Of a DNA stretch of 64,000 nt, positions 1 through 12,354 are shown one piece after another. Made by a program: the position numbers and the translations under genes. Source of the stretch: Anaeramoeba flamelloides. Taxonomy: Eukaryota; Metamonada; Anaeramoebidae. Each line of letters starts with the position of its first letter. Positions within the stretch are counted from its first letter, which is position 1. The stretch spans positions 15,066,001 through 15,130,000 of the forward strand of contig JANTQA010000047.1 of NCBI GenBank assembly GCA_027625915.1, read 5' to 3'. The notes below the pieces were generated by a model. The model saw nothing but the letters and a program-made list of their open reading frames with translations. It searched no databases and had not been told where the DNA came from.

Positions 1-3000
1 TACTTAATTAACAAAAAAAAAATTTTTAAAAGTTCATAATAAAACAAAAGCTAATTAAAAATTTCAAATAACAAGCAAAAATCACTTTTTTGTATTAAAT
101 ATCTTCTGCCAATATAATAGTCTTTGACTCTTCAATTCGGATTCAGGGACAGAAAAAAAAAATTGACAAAAATTACCTTTTTAAAAAACAATTTAAAATT
201 AATCTAAAGTTGAAGATCGATCAGCTAATAACTAAAACGATAAATATCACTCCTAATACAAGATAATCTTCTATCTAATTTCATGGATTCTAAATCTTAT
301 AAGAATTGAAATCTGTTAAGTTTAAATGCTGAAATTCGATTAATTTTATTTTATATTATGCAATTCATCATATAACTTATTTGGATTCTTCTTAACAAAT
401 AAATACAAAACCTAAAAGAAATTGTAAAAAAAAATATTCTAGTGAATTCAATAGAAACAATACAAAAAAATTATACCCTATTTTTAAATTTGAAAAATAA
501 AGTAAAAATATGATTATACAAAACCATTCTCACTTTTCATATTATTTTCAGAAATGAATTATTGTTTTTGAATGTGTAATCAATTTTACTCATATAGAAT
601 TGTTCAAATTCCGACAAATTTAAAAAGCATTGCAAAAAAAATTATTTTCACAAAAATAAGAAAGAAGTGTTTTCGTATATAAAGTAACTATATAAGAAAA
701 GTGTTTTTTAAATTAAATTATATATTTTAAAAACCACCCAGTATAAAAAATCTACCAAATGGATAAAAAAAAATATAAATTTATTTTAAATTTAAAAAAG
801 ATAAGATTTTTGGTTTCATGAACAGTTGAATTAATTTTTTCTTTTTATCAGATAAAAAAATACCAAAAAAAATAATCAAAATATAAATATAAGAATTCCC
901 CCAAAATTCTTTTTTAAAACCTTGGAAATTTCAACTTATAATTTAATATTATTTATTTTTAATCAATTATTAATAACTCAAACTTAATTTACAAGTGGGT
1001 TATTAATAACTCGAGGATTAGAGATGTAAATAGGAATTTATTATTATTAACATTTTTTAAAATAATTTCAATCAAATAAAATTAATTCAAATTAATACTT
1101 TGAATTTCAAATAATCAATAATAGACATTATCAAATAACTAATTTAAATTATAACAAATCTTTATGTTTTCTCTGAGTATCTGGAAATTTTCAAAAAATT
1201 TCTATATCTTTTAGATTTCAAGAAAATTAATAAATTATTGAAAATTATATAAATGGTCTTTTTTTCCTAATCTTCAATGATTCAATATTTGATTTTGATT
1301 TTTATTTTTATTTTTTTTAATAAGATTAAAGTTTCAATGTTAATATATATTATCATCAATTATTAAAAGAAAAATTTGCTAAAAATGATATTTTTTGGCA
1401 AATTTGTGTTCTACAAATTTGGATCCCAAAATCAAATCAAAAAAGAATAAAAATTTTTTTACTCAAAATTTATTGAAAAGTAAAATGTATTATTTTAAAA
1501 GTGACAACTCATTTCACTAAAGTTGATAAAGTAGTTCTTTTATCAAGTATAATTCATTTTTTCTAAAAAGGGGTAATCTATTACCTTCAAATAGAAAACT
1601 TCAAAGAATCAGTAATTTCATAATAGAAACACAAGATAAAAAATCACTATATTATGGGGAGAGTATCTGCTTTTATCCGTTGATAAGAATCTGGACGGTT
1701 TCTAAATTGTCTGTAAGTGTTAAAAAAAGAAAACTTAAAATCTTTGTAAAAAACCTGGTACACAACACTACAAGGAAATTTTTTTCAAAAAAAAATCTCT
1801 AAATTTTGTATTTTTGAAATACAACCATATAATAAATATTATTATACATAACAATTTTCAATGAGGTTTACAACTTTAATAGATATTAATAGGAATTGAA
1901 AAAAAATGAAATTTTTCAGTAATATTTTTTTCATTTTTAATTATAAAATTTTTGAATTTTTTAATTGACTTAGTAGAGAGATAATTTTCAAGTATTTTTT
2001 TAATAGTCTAAAAGGAAACATATTTTTCAATTTTAAAATATCACAAAATATTTCAATCAAAAGATATCGCTAAATTAAATTGAAAATCTGATTTTTTATC
2101 TGTTTTTGGAATATTTTTTATCATTTTATTTTTTTCCATGTTTGAGTTTTTAGATACGTTCCCTATTGTTTTCTGCAAATTGCTTTAACATTTATTCGTT
2201 TTTCAATCTTAATTTTCAATCAAAAATTAATTCATTTCAACTTTTTCCAATAAAAAAATACTCTGAAAATAGGTGTTTTTTTTCAAAAGTCGGTATTTTT
2301 GAAAAGGGGGGTATTCAGATTTTCTTGAGTTTAATTGCTATCCTTTTTTTATTACATAAAATTATGATAACTTTGAAAAAATAATTGATAAAAGAAGTAT
2401 AACTGAAATCCAATATGTATTTTTGGCTAACTTTAATTTTAGGTCTTTAAATTTTCCTTGTAGTGAAATCCCAATTGAAAAAAATTGAATTTATAAATAT
2501 TGGATCTCTGGGCGAATTACTCATTGTTCCAATATCCAAATAATCTGAAAAATTGATTTTTCAAGTTTAGAGCTCTTTATCTCCTCTAGTTTAGAAGTTA
2601 TTCTCAATTTTCGATTTTTTGTCAAAAAAAATATTTTTTGAAATTTTCAATTTTTCATTTCTAAAAAAGGTATATTTTCACACAAAAATATTTTTTTTTT
2701 GGTGTTTTAAAGATCATCTTACTAGGGTAATTTTCAATCAAAAATATGATTTTAGTGAAAAAATTTGAAAAAATGAAGGTTTAAAAAATTGTTTTTTTTG
2801 AAAATTATTTTACTACTCTTTTGATTTTCCCATTTTTGATTTACTCAAATATTATATTTATAATATATTTTAAACTACAATAGTTATAAATTTTTTAATT
2901 TTGAAATTTTTTTTTTTAGATTAAAAAAATTTTTTTTTTTTTTTTACTTTTATCCAAGTTAATTATAAAAATACATAAGTTACTGTGAATATTAGCTGAT

Positions 3001-3750
3001 TTAATGCTATATTAAAATCAATTTGATATAGACAAAAATTTTTTTTCAAAAATTTTTTATTTTTATTTTTTTGTGTGAATTTTTAAATTTAAACTTTATG
3101 AGGTTTAGAGTTTTCGAAAATATTTAGTATTTAAAATGGGTATTTTTGACTTTTTTCAAAATTGAAAATTTTAAAAAATGTATATAATAAATTTTTTTTT
3201 GACAAAATATTTTTTAAAGTACTAAAAATTGGTATCTTTGAAAAAAAAATTTTTTTTAAACATCTCAAAAAAATGATTTTTATTTTTATTTTAACTGAAA
3301 AACAATGTTTAAAAAAATTTTTTTTTTTTAATTGGAAAACTCTAGTAAAATTTCATTTTTTCAAATTTAACAAAAAACAAATTCACATTACCAATATTTT
3401 AAAAAAAAATATTAGACCTCATCTTATTTAATCTAAATATTCATTTTTTCAAATTTTTAATTGCTTAATCACTAGAAAAATATTAAAAAAATGCTAAAAA
3501 ATTAAAAACAAATTTTTACTAGAGTTTCCAATTAAAATGATTTTTTTCAAAAAAAAAAAATTTTTTATATAACTATTTTTCAATTCAATTTTAAATTTGT
3601 TAATTTTTTTACAATGAAAAAAAAAATAAATTTAATCTTAAAAACTTAGAGTTTTATTTTTCAAAAAAGAAATATATTTGGAAAAATTACTCAATTAAAA
3701 ATTCAATTTTATTATCTTCAGAATTTTATAATTTTAAAATATCCAATAAT
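1..3750. other. AT-rich noncoding stretch
   Basis: No gene could be supported here. The stretch is dominated by A and T homopolymers. The few open frames (for example near 2166-2384 and 3162-3431) are made almost only of Phe, Lys, Ile and Leu, as expected by chance at this base composition. No splice-linked coding blocks were seen. Confidence 0.6.
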
Positions 3751-3860
3751 TACTCATTAGCTCAGCGGTAGAGCACCGAGATCTCAAAATTTGAAAAGTG
3801 TGTAGCCGGGATTCGATTCCTGATAAGATCAATTAAATTAATAGTTTTTTTTTTTTTTTT
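3751..3860 (+). repeat. tRNA-like segment with A and B boxes (tRNA relic or SINE head)
   Basis: Positions 3758-3774 read TTAGCTCAGCGGTAGAGC, a good D-arm/A-box, and 3809-3820 read GGATTCGATTCC, a good B-box with a T-loop-like TTCGATT. A run of 16 T (3845-3860), a typical Pol III stop, follows. The region between the boxes does not fold into a normal anticodon arm, the T-stem pairs poorly and no clean acceptor stem is present. It is therefore more likely a decayed tRNA gene or the head of a tRNA-derived SINE than a working tRNA. No second copy was recognised in the window. Confidence 0.5.
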
Positions 3861-4405
3861 AAATTTTTATATATAATTTGATCAATTAAAGTATACATGT
3901 TTGCTACCTGAATTTACCTTTAAATCTTTTCAAAATTCTTTTTTTCAAAAATTCAAATCATCTTAAGGTACCAAAATTCGGATAAATGCTGGTAACTAAG
4001 TATTTTTTTTCCATGTGAGGAGTAGAAGATTTTAAATTATTTATATATAGTAAAACCTACAATTAAAAAAATTTTTTTTTTTTTTTAAAAAAAAAAAACT
4101 TTAAAATTCATTTTAATCTATGGGGGTCACTACTGTTAATTGTAAAATAAATCGGACAAAATTTTCATTCATCGTTCCAAAAAAAATCTTTGAAATAATC
4201 TTTGAAAATCAAATTATTTTTCAATCATATAACGTGTTTAACGTGGTTAGAGGATCGGGACTATCAAAATTCTGTATTCAAAGGATTTTTGAAATCATAA
4301 TTTAATTTTGGAAAGATAAATAAAAATTTTGTCCAATTTATTTTTCAATTAAGAGTATATAAAAAATATAAAAACAATCTCAATTTTTCATTTTTTGGGG
4401 CTCTT

Positions 4406-4499
4406 ATATTTTTCGAGTTATTGCCCAAAATAGTTGTGAAAAATCACTATTAAAAAATTTGTATATAAAAATCGATTTTGGGCAATATCTCGAAAAATA
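4406..4499. repeat. Short palindrome with about 27-bp arms
   Basis: The left arm near 4406-4433 (containing CGAGTTATTGCCCAAAA) is nearly complementary to 4473-4499 (containing TTTTGGGCAATATCTCG), with a loop of about 40 bp. It could be a tiny inverted-repeat element or a transcribed hairpin. No target duplication was identified. Confidence 0.6.
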
Positions 4500-4630
4500 G
4501 ACGTCCTAGAGACTTCTAAACACCAAAAATCGAAATTTAAGAAAATTTTGAATTTGTTGAGCAATAAAAAAAATTTTTGATCCCAGTTTTATATTTACTC
4601 TTGTGTATTTTTAAAATTTCCATCCAAATA

Positions 4631-4828
4631 CAGTCAGTTTCACTTTTAGGGCACAAACTTTTAACGAAATTTAAGGCACAATAAAAATCTCAAATTAAGG
4701 CACAAAATTTAAATTCTAGTAAAAATAAATTGTAAAAAATAAAATTCCAAATTTTGTGCCTTAATTTGAGATTTTTTTTGTGCCTTAAATTTCGTTGAAA
4801 GTTTGTGCCTTAAAAGTGAAACTGACTG
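4631..4828. mobile_element. Palindromic MITE, family A, copy 1
   Basis: This is a 198-bp near-perfect palindrome flanked by TA on both sides (4629-4630 and 4829-4830). The termini read CAGTCAGTTTCACTTTTA and its complement. Each arm carries three copies of a GGCACAAA-type motif spaced about 23-25 bp. TA target duplication plus a 5' CAG terminus is typical of pogo-type Tc1/mariner MITEs. It has no coding capacity. Confidence 0.85.
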
Positions 4829-4874
4829 TATTTTTTTTTCTAATATTATGATATATATTTACAATTTAAAATTA

Positions 4875-5068
4875 CAGTCAGTTTCACTTTTAAGGCACAA
4901 ACTTTCAACGAAATTTAAGGCACAATAAAAATCCCAAATTAAGGCACAAAATTCAAATTCTAGTAAAATAAATTGTAAAAAAAAATTCCAAATTTTGTGC
5001 CTTAATTTGAGATTTTATTGTGCCTTAAATTTCGTTGAAAGTTTGTACCTTAAAAGTGAAACTGACTG
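4875..5068. mobile_element. Palindromic MITE, family A, copy 2
   Basis: This 194-bp palindrome lies 46 bp after copy 1 and is flanked by TA (4873-4874 and 5069-5070). It has the same CAGTCAGT termini and the same triple AAGGCACAAA motifs in each arm. The short spacer holds no feature. Two copies side by side suggest insertion of one near the other rather than a tandem duplication, because the inner spacer is unrelated AT sequence. Confidence 0.85.
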
Positions 5069-5070
5069 TA

Positions 5071-6094
5071 AGTTTCGAAAGGCCATTTTAATATTTTAGT
5101 TGAAAAAAAATAATTATTTATGAGGTAAAATAATTATTAAGAATTACCATTTTTCAATTGAATTAAAAAATCAACTATTCTCGCTTTTGATGAATTAAAT
5201 TTTATCAAAAAAAAAAAGTCCAAAAACTTTATTTCTGAACAGGAATTACATAATGTGTAATTCATAATAGAAATTACGGAATTTCTATTCCGAAATTTTT
5301 GTTAAGGAATTGAATTTATGAAAAAGAAATTCCTTAAAAGATATTACTTTAAATAAAATCAAAAGAAAAAATAAAAGTGAGAAAATTGGAGGAATATCTT
5401 TGGTTTTTTAATTAACTATTTTCATTTGTTCTTGGCGTGTTAAATCAAAATAAGTGAATTTATTTCGAAATATTTTTTTTTATTCCGTAATAGAAATTAC
5501 GTAAAATCCCTATTGATTTTACAAATATCTTTATAGAAACGAAAATAAAGTGATAATAGGACTTTTGGTTTTTGTGTGTTGATGATTAAAGCAGTAAATC
5601 TTTGTAATTAAAAAATTAAAAAAATCTTTACTTTTGGAAGTTCTAAATATGACTTATTAAATTCTATCATACTTTTTATTTGGAGTTTCTATTTTTAGAT
5701 TTGAAAAAGGAATTAAAAAAAAACTTTCAAAAGGAAATTTTTTTTTTATTGATACTTCGTAAACAATGCAAGAATCTGTTACTCAATAAGATAGTTAATA
5801 GAGATTTTTTCGAGTTATTTGAGTCATGAAGCACTAATGTGATTTGTTTTCAATTGAATTACAGACTTTAATTGTCAACCTCTTTCGGTAGGAGTTAATC
5901 CATGAACAAGACTTTGAAATAGAATTTTGTTTTTATTTTTCTATTTAATTTGAGTTGGTTGAGGAATTCCAATTAATGGAAAAATGACCCAAATCCTTTT
6001 TTTAAAAGGTCGAACACTTTTGAAAATAAAAAAACGGTATAAAAAAATGCAATAGAAATAAAATCATTTTTTATTTTTTCTTAATTTTTTAAGG
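5071..6094. other. Intergenic region upstream of RAD1
   Basis: No gene was found. Several short palindromic words built on CCGTAATAGAAATTACG and TTCCGAAATTT occur at 5240-5310 and 5480-5515 and could form small hairpins. The RAD1 promoter is presumably in this stretch, but I recognise no specific motif. Confidence 0.4.
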
Positions 6095-9000
6095 ATGAGC
6101 AACCAACAACCAGAAGAAGAAATACCTTTTGAATTATTTGAACAAGTCGAAAATCAAAACCAAACACAAGAAACACAATCTCAACAACAATCTCAGCAAT
6201 TTCAATCACAGGAGCAGTTACAGTACGAGCAACAATTACAGCAACAGCAATATCAACAGCAGCAATCTCAAGGATCACAACAACTCCAATCACAATCCCA
6301 GCAATACCAATCGCAGGAGCCATTACAATACGAGCAACAACTCCAGCAACAGCAATTACGACAGCAGCAATCCCAACAATCTCAACAACTCCAATCACAA
6401 TCCCAGCAATACCAATCACAAGAGCAATTACAATATGAGCAGCAGCAATTACAACAGCAACAATCCCAACAACTCCAATCACAGGAGCGATCACAATACG
6501 AACAGCAAGAATTTGAAGAGTATGAAGAAGACGATGATGAAGAGGACGATGAAGAATATGAACTCAAACCTGTCTTAGAGGCAAGAGTGCGAGACGTTTC
6601 GCTTTTAGAAAACAATTTGGCGCCGATCTGTCTCAAAAAGGATCAAATTACAAAAGTGCTGATTTCGTCAAATGGCTTGTATTTCAATGTAGAAGGAGAC
6701 AGCAAAAACATACAAGCAACAACTTTCATTGACGCGTCCCTTTTTGAAACCTATGAGTATAATTTAATCCAAGAGCAAAACGAAGAAAGCCAAAATAACA
6801 ACAATTTAAGTGGGATCGAAAAGAACAATAACGAGTACAATGAAACCGAAAACACGAGAGTGGAAGAGAACGAACAGGAACAAACGAATAAAGAAGACGT
6901 TGAAAGAGTGACAATGCTGAGATTAAATCTCTCTGTTTTGCTTGACTGCATCAGGATTTTTAAATCGAAGAACAAGAGCAAGGATTTTATCGAAACAGTT
7001 GGCCAAATCGTGTATCCAAACCAAACAGGAGCCTTTGAGATCGATCTTGAGGATAACGGGATCGTAACCTGGTGTAACATTGCTGTGAATAGCATTGACG
7101 ACAACTACGAACAGCCACAAGACGAAATGAAATTTGATTCCACAACCGTGACAAATACGATTGTGATCGATTCAATGGGCCTAAAAACTGCATTAAGCGA
7201 ATTGGATTGGGGATGTAGAACTATTGATATGTACATGTTTAAGCAACCACCAATGCTTTCAATGCAATCAACTAGCCAGAACGGTGTTTGTAGGGTAAAA
7301 TTCTTAAAACAATTCTTTCACTTTTCATCTTTTTTTTACTTTTATGTTTTTCTTTTTATTTAATTAATGACCGATTGGCAGTGAAAAACGCAGAATTTTT
7401 TGAAATCTTTTTCTGTTATTTGAAATTTAAATGGGACAGAATTTCACAATCTGATTTAGACTCGTTTTTCAATTCCGAAAAATTGTTTATTTTCGGATTC
7501 TTATGTCTTCCCTAAAATAGACCAATAAAGGTATACAAATGTACAATAAAAAAGAAACAAACTAATGAATCGAGATCTTAAATCCCAGTCTTTTGCTTTG
7601 AAAACTCTATTTATAAAAAAAAGAAAACCAAAAATAAAAATGAAGTGAAAGCTTTTTTTCCCTTTCGTTATTCAAATACCAGTATTGTTTTTCAGTAACC
7701 AAAACACTCCTGACTTTTATTTAGTGTTGTTAGTTCACTCAAAAAATACCAAGGTATATAGAATAAAAAAGGGACCAAACGAATAAAAAGAGACCCACAA
7801 TTTCAATTTATTCCTGGAAATATTTATAAGTAAAAGAAAAAGAAAGCTGAAGTGAAAATTTTTTCCCTTTCGTTATTCAAATGCCAGGATGAGATCGATT
7901 GTTAAATCATTTATTTGGAATCAAACAAACTTTTAATTTAATGATTTTCTAAATAATTAAAATTTAACAAATTCTTGTTGAAAAAACTGTTCAAATTTTA
8001 CAATAAAAAATAAGATTATATTTTTTTTTAAATTTAATTTATATTTTTTATATATTAATAAAATCAATTAGACTCAAATATATATATTGCCATTGGATAT
8101 TAATCAACAGATATAATAAATTTTCTGTTTGATATTTAAATATCGTTTGTAATGAATAAATTATTTATTAAAAAAAAATTAGGTTATTTTGGAGTGAAAT
8201 TTTCCCAACATATTTTCCCCAGTAAAGAATGATGTGTTTTAATCATTAAAACTCAGGAGTTTTTGGTGTTTTATAAAAAATAAAAAAAATTTTTTAGATA
8301 CAAAATTTCATGAAAAAATAATTAAACCACAAATAAAATTAAGAAAAATTTTTCAAATGTTGAATTTTTTTCAAACTATTTTTTTCTGTAGAATCATACA
8401 CAATTTTTAATTATATAATTTTTTTTCTCAGATAATTATATCCAAATTCAAATATCACAATATTTATTTTTAAAAAAAGTCCTTAAACAAAAAAAAAATG
8501 GCTCATGATTAATAACCATTTTTCTTACCAACACATTTTATTATTCTCATGTTAATATTCTGTTAAATCCTAATACGATAAGAACATATTGTCTAATAAG
8601 ATCGTAAAACCAAATTTATAATTCATTAGAGAGGTTTTTATTTGTTCTTCCCATTCCCTTGAATTATCACCAAAATTTCAATTTTTTATCTAATATAGAC
8701 AATGCATTTGAAATGTTAACAAAAAACAATTTTTTTTTCTTTACAAATATCCAAAAAATTCAAATATCTATCTATCGATCGGTATATCTATATCTAATAA
8801 TTTTAAAGAGTGAGAGTTAAATTTTAAATCTAACTAAATTCTTTAAATTTTAAAAAGAGAAAATCCACCTTTAAAATTTATCATGTTTTTAGAATTGATT
8901 AGAAAAATTTAACTAAACTAAAATTCAAAATTTTCCACACAGTTAAAACGTTCCAAACAATCACAATAATACAATTTCATTGAAATTGGAGATAATTTTG

Positions 9001-10063
9001 ATTTTTGTTAAATATGAAAATCATTTTTTCATCTTTTAGTTTTTGTTTTCATTTCATTGTTTGAATTACGTAATTTGTTTCGTCGGATCAAATTTTTTTT
9101 GAACAATTGATATTATGTTACAGTTGAGTTGTTCCAAATAGAATAACTCAAATCAAATTAGTTGGTCAGTATCTAACCATTTGATTGATCAATTTTCGAA
9201 ATAGAAGTTAAACAAATTTACCAATGTATTTTTTTGTTTTGCTCTCTCCAAAATTTTTGACACACCCATGATTTATTTGTATTGATAATTATTTATTTAT
9301 TGTTTTGCGAGTATTGTAATTTATAAAAAAGTGTTAACATTTCAATTAGTGAATGGTTCTAATTTGGTAAATCTTCTCGAATTGATTAAATAAGTTTTTT
9401 TTTTTCACAAATTGAATTTTGGTGTGTTAAAAATTTTGAATTGGGGTTTATTTTCTGAATTAAACCAAAAACCTCAAAATAATCAGTTACTTTTTTTTTT
9501 CAATATTATTATGATCAGAAAATAGATAGATTTTCTAAAAATAATAATTCAAAAAAAAACTTCCATTAATTTTTACAGAATTTAAATTTATTTATTTTCC
9601 AAAATTTTACAAAGTAATTATTTATTTATTTATTTTTTCTTCAATTTCTCATTTTTCTTTACCTTAGATTGACTGCCCTTCAGATTCTGAAGCTGTTGAA
9701 AGATTAGATTCTATACAAGATCAAAGTAGTTCATATTTGTCTTCATTACTACGAAGTTGTGTGAATGCTCTACAGTATTCAACAAAGGTTTCAATTAGGA
9801 TGAACATTGAAGGAATGTTATCGGTTCAATTAATGATTAAAAATCGTGGAAATGTTCAATCTTTTGCAGAATTTTTAATAAACCCTGAAACGAATGAAGA
9901 CGAAGACGAAGACGAAGATGAAGAAGACGAAGACGAAGAAGAAGATGAATATGGTTATGAGAATTACGAACAAAATGAAAATGAAGAAAAGGGGGGAGAG
10001 GACGAGGAAGGAGAGGAAGGAGAGGAAGAATTAAATCAATACCAAATGGATGAAGAAATGTAG
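6095..10063 (+). CDS. RAD1: RAD1, subunit of the 9-1-1 checkpoint clamp (two exons)
   Basis: RAD1 forms the ring-shaped clamp with RAD9 and HUS1 that marks damaged DNA and activates ATR signalling in the nucleus. Exon 1 is 6095-7294 and exon 2 is 9668-10063. They join in phase 0 over GTAAAA...CTTAG to give about 531 residues. The PCNA-like core is recognisable by LRLNLSVLLDCIRIF, DNGIVTWCNI, TNTIVIDSMGLKTALSELDW and, across the splice, IDCPSDSE then STKVSIRMNIEG, in the order known for RAD1. The core lies roughly at residues 165-450. Unlike the roughly 280-residue human protein, it has a Gln-rich N-terminal extension of about 140 residues, an acidic patch, a Gln/Asn-rich insertion near 225-265 and a Glu/Asp-rich tail. 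The ATG sits just after an AT-rich leader. AATAAA-type sequence follows the stop near 10155. Confidence 0.9.
7295..9667 (+). other. Intron of RAD1 (2373 bp)
   Basis: Donor GTAAAA and acceptor TTACCTTAG; both sides keep phase 0. No gene lies inside. It holds an imperfect direct repeat: 7526-7690 and 7753-7890 both run from a CCAATAAAGGTATA-like start to CCCTTTCGTTATTCAAAT, about 140-165 bp each. A weaker relative ending in TTCAAATACCAGTATT is found near 42890-42975. Confidence 0.8.
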
Positions 10064-10219
10064 AATAACTACACATCCAATATTACAAGCTTGATGAAGA
10101 AAAATATGTAAAATCTGGTGAATTTATAAAAAATTTTTATTCTCATTTTGATTTAAATAAATAATATGTATTTTTTTAAAACGAATTGTCAGTTTTTTGT
10201 CATTTTTATATTTTATTGA

Positions 10220-10257
<38 letters not shown>

Positions 10258-10584
10258 ACTTATTCTACAACTTGAAGTTTATTTATCAAGGGCTAAAATA
10301 TTAAATTGATTTCATTAATGAAAAGAAAGTTTCTATAGTTAAAATGATGAGAAACCATTTTTTATATTTTTATTTTGTAAAATTTCCAAATGTAGAAAAA
10401 CTAAGTTATGTTCTTTTCAACAATTTTTGAAAAATAAAACGCTGAGAAAAACAATCATTTTTTAACAATCATATATCCTCTGTTTAACAAAATTCTTGTT
10501 TAAATGCCTTTGTATACAGATGTAATGTATTTTTAAAAATTTTATTTGAATGAAAATAAACATCTAAATTTGATAAAAATATAA

Positions 10585-11171
10585 AATATTTTTCAAAAAT
10601 TTTGACTCACTTTATAATGTTAATAGAATTTGTTTTGAGGTTTATCTCTGTATTCTCATCAAAAAAATATTTTGAAATTTTTGGTTCAGAAACATTTTTT
10701 CTTATTTTGCAAATTTTTGTTCTTCTTTTTTTTTTTTATATACTTTTTTTTTTTTTTATATACTTTTCTTTCTCCCTTTTTCTAATTTGATCAAATTTTA
10801 ACTTTTTTTTACTTCTTTTTCTTTTTCTTTTTTTTGAAAAATTTGTATTTTTTGTTTTTTGTTTTTTTTTTGCAAAAGATAGATTGGAAAAAGTGATCTT
10901 CAAAAAGACAAATCTTCACATATAAAATTGAGACTATGTAATGTCTTTTAAAATGAATTGAATTATTATCAATTAAATCTTGTTGTTAAATTTTTTTCGG
11001 TGAAAGTTGATTAATAAAAAATCTGTGTATTCATTTCAAAAATTCGACTCACTTTTGTTTTTTGTTTTCAGTTTTTTTTTTTTTTTAAATTTCAGGTTTT
11101 TTATATGTTTTTTATGATTTAAAAGTGAATTATAAATCAGATTTAATTATTTATTGTTCTTGAATACTAAA

Positions 11172-11208
<37 letters not shown>

Positions 11209-11215
11209 ATTTATT
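10585..11215 (+). repeat. Dispersed repeat, family E, copy 1
   Basis: This stretch is clearly related, in the same orientation, to 40650-41170. Shared blocks include TTTTGACTCACTTTATAATG, AATCTGTGTATTCATTTCAA and GATTTAAAAGTGAATTATAAATCAGATTTAAT-like sequence, in the same order with many small gaps. No termini, target duplication or coding frame could be defined, so the nature of the element is unknown. Confidence 0.65.
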
Positions 11216-12157
11216 ATTTCAGAGGAGTATCAATTTTTGAAAGAGATTTTATTATTAATCTTGTTCATCCCAGAACGAGATAATAAAAAAGAATTAATCA
11301 ATTATAAAATTAGTATTTATTAATTTGGAAACGGATTTTATCCTTCAAAATAAAAACCTCGAATTAAAGGAGGCATATTTAACAACAAAGAAGTCTAAAA
11401 TTAAAGGATTTTGTTTTTGAATATAAATCATATTAGTATACCATAGTTCAAATAATTCTAAAATTAAACAGGTATAAATATTTGAATATCTCCTTAATAA
11501 AAATGATTATTATAATTGTTAAAAAGTCCGAGAATTTCAGAAAAAAAAAGAATTTCAGACAAATAAAAATGTTGAATCATGTTATTCAGACACCAAAGTT
11601 GAAAAATATCTTTCTTAAATTTGTTCTTAAAGAATGGATTGAATAATAAAAAATTTAATTATTTTTAAAAATTAAATAATTTACTAATAGATGATTTTTT
11701 TAAATTATTTCTAAAATTTGAAAATAATTTACTATATAATTAGTTTTATAAAAAGGAAACATCATTAAATAGTCAATATTGAGGTTTTTATATTGATGAT
11801 TATGGTGTATTTCTTTTAAATTAAAAAAATAAAAAAGAAATTATTTATGGAAGTTCTAAATAAGAATTTCAAAAAACATGAAATATTATTAATTTGGGTT
11901 TCTATTTTTTAATTTCAAAAAGTAATTTACAAAAATTCAAAAAAATATTCAATTTTAGGTGAATGTCGATCCTATGAAAAAAATCGAAATAATTGAATTA
12001 AAGAATTAATCCAACACTTACAAAATAAATAAACAACTAAAGAATAATATTTTTATACCAAAAATGGGCGGGTTGTTATTTAGATTTCATAAATATTCAT
12101 CTTTGTGAGGACAGGTATACGTAAATTGACAATTCAAAATCAAGTTTAATATTATTA

Positions 12158-12354
12158 CAGTCAGTTCCACTTTTAAGGCACAAACTTTCAACAAAATTTA
12201 AAGTACAAAAAAACCCTCGAATTAAGGCACAAAATTTGGAATATTTTTTTTTACAATTTATTTTACTAGAATCTGAATTTTGTGCCTTAATTTGAGATTA
12301 TTATTGTTCCTTAAATTTTGTTGAAAGTTTTTACCTTAAAAGTGGAACTTAATG
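12158..12354. mobile_element. Palindromic MITE, family A, copy 3 (diverged)
   Basis: A 197-bp palindrome flanked by TA (12156-12157 and 12355-12356). The left end reads CAGTCAGTTCCACTTTTAAG; the right end has drifted (GTGGAACTTAATG). Two of the three GGCACAAA motifs in the left arm are intact. It is the most diverged of the five copies. Confidence 0.8.

Noticed and set aside
6081-6494. Antisense frames across the Gln-rich part of RAD1
   Set aside because: They are shadows of CAA/CAG repeats on the coding strand.
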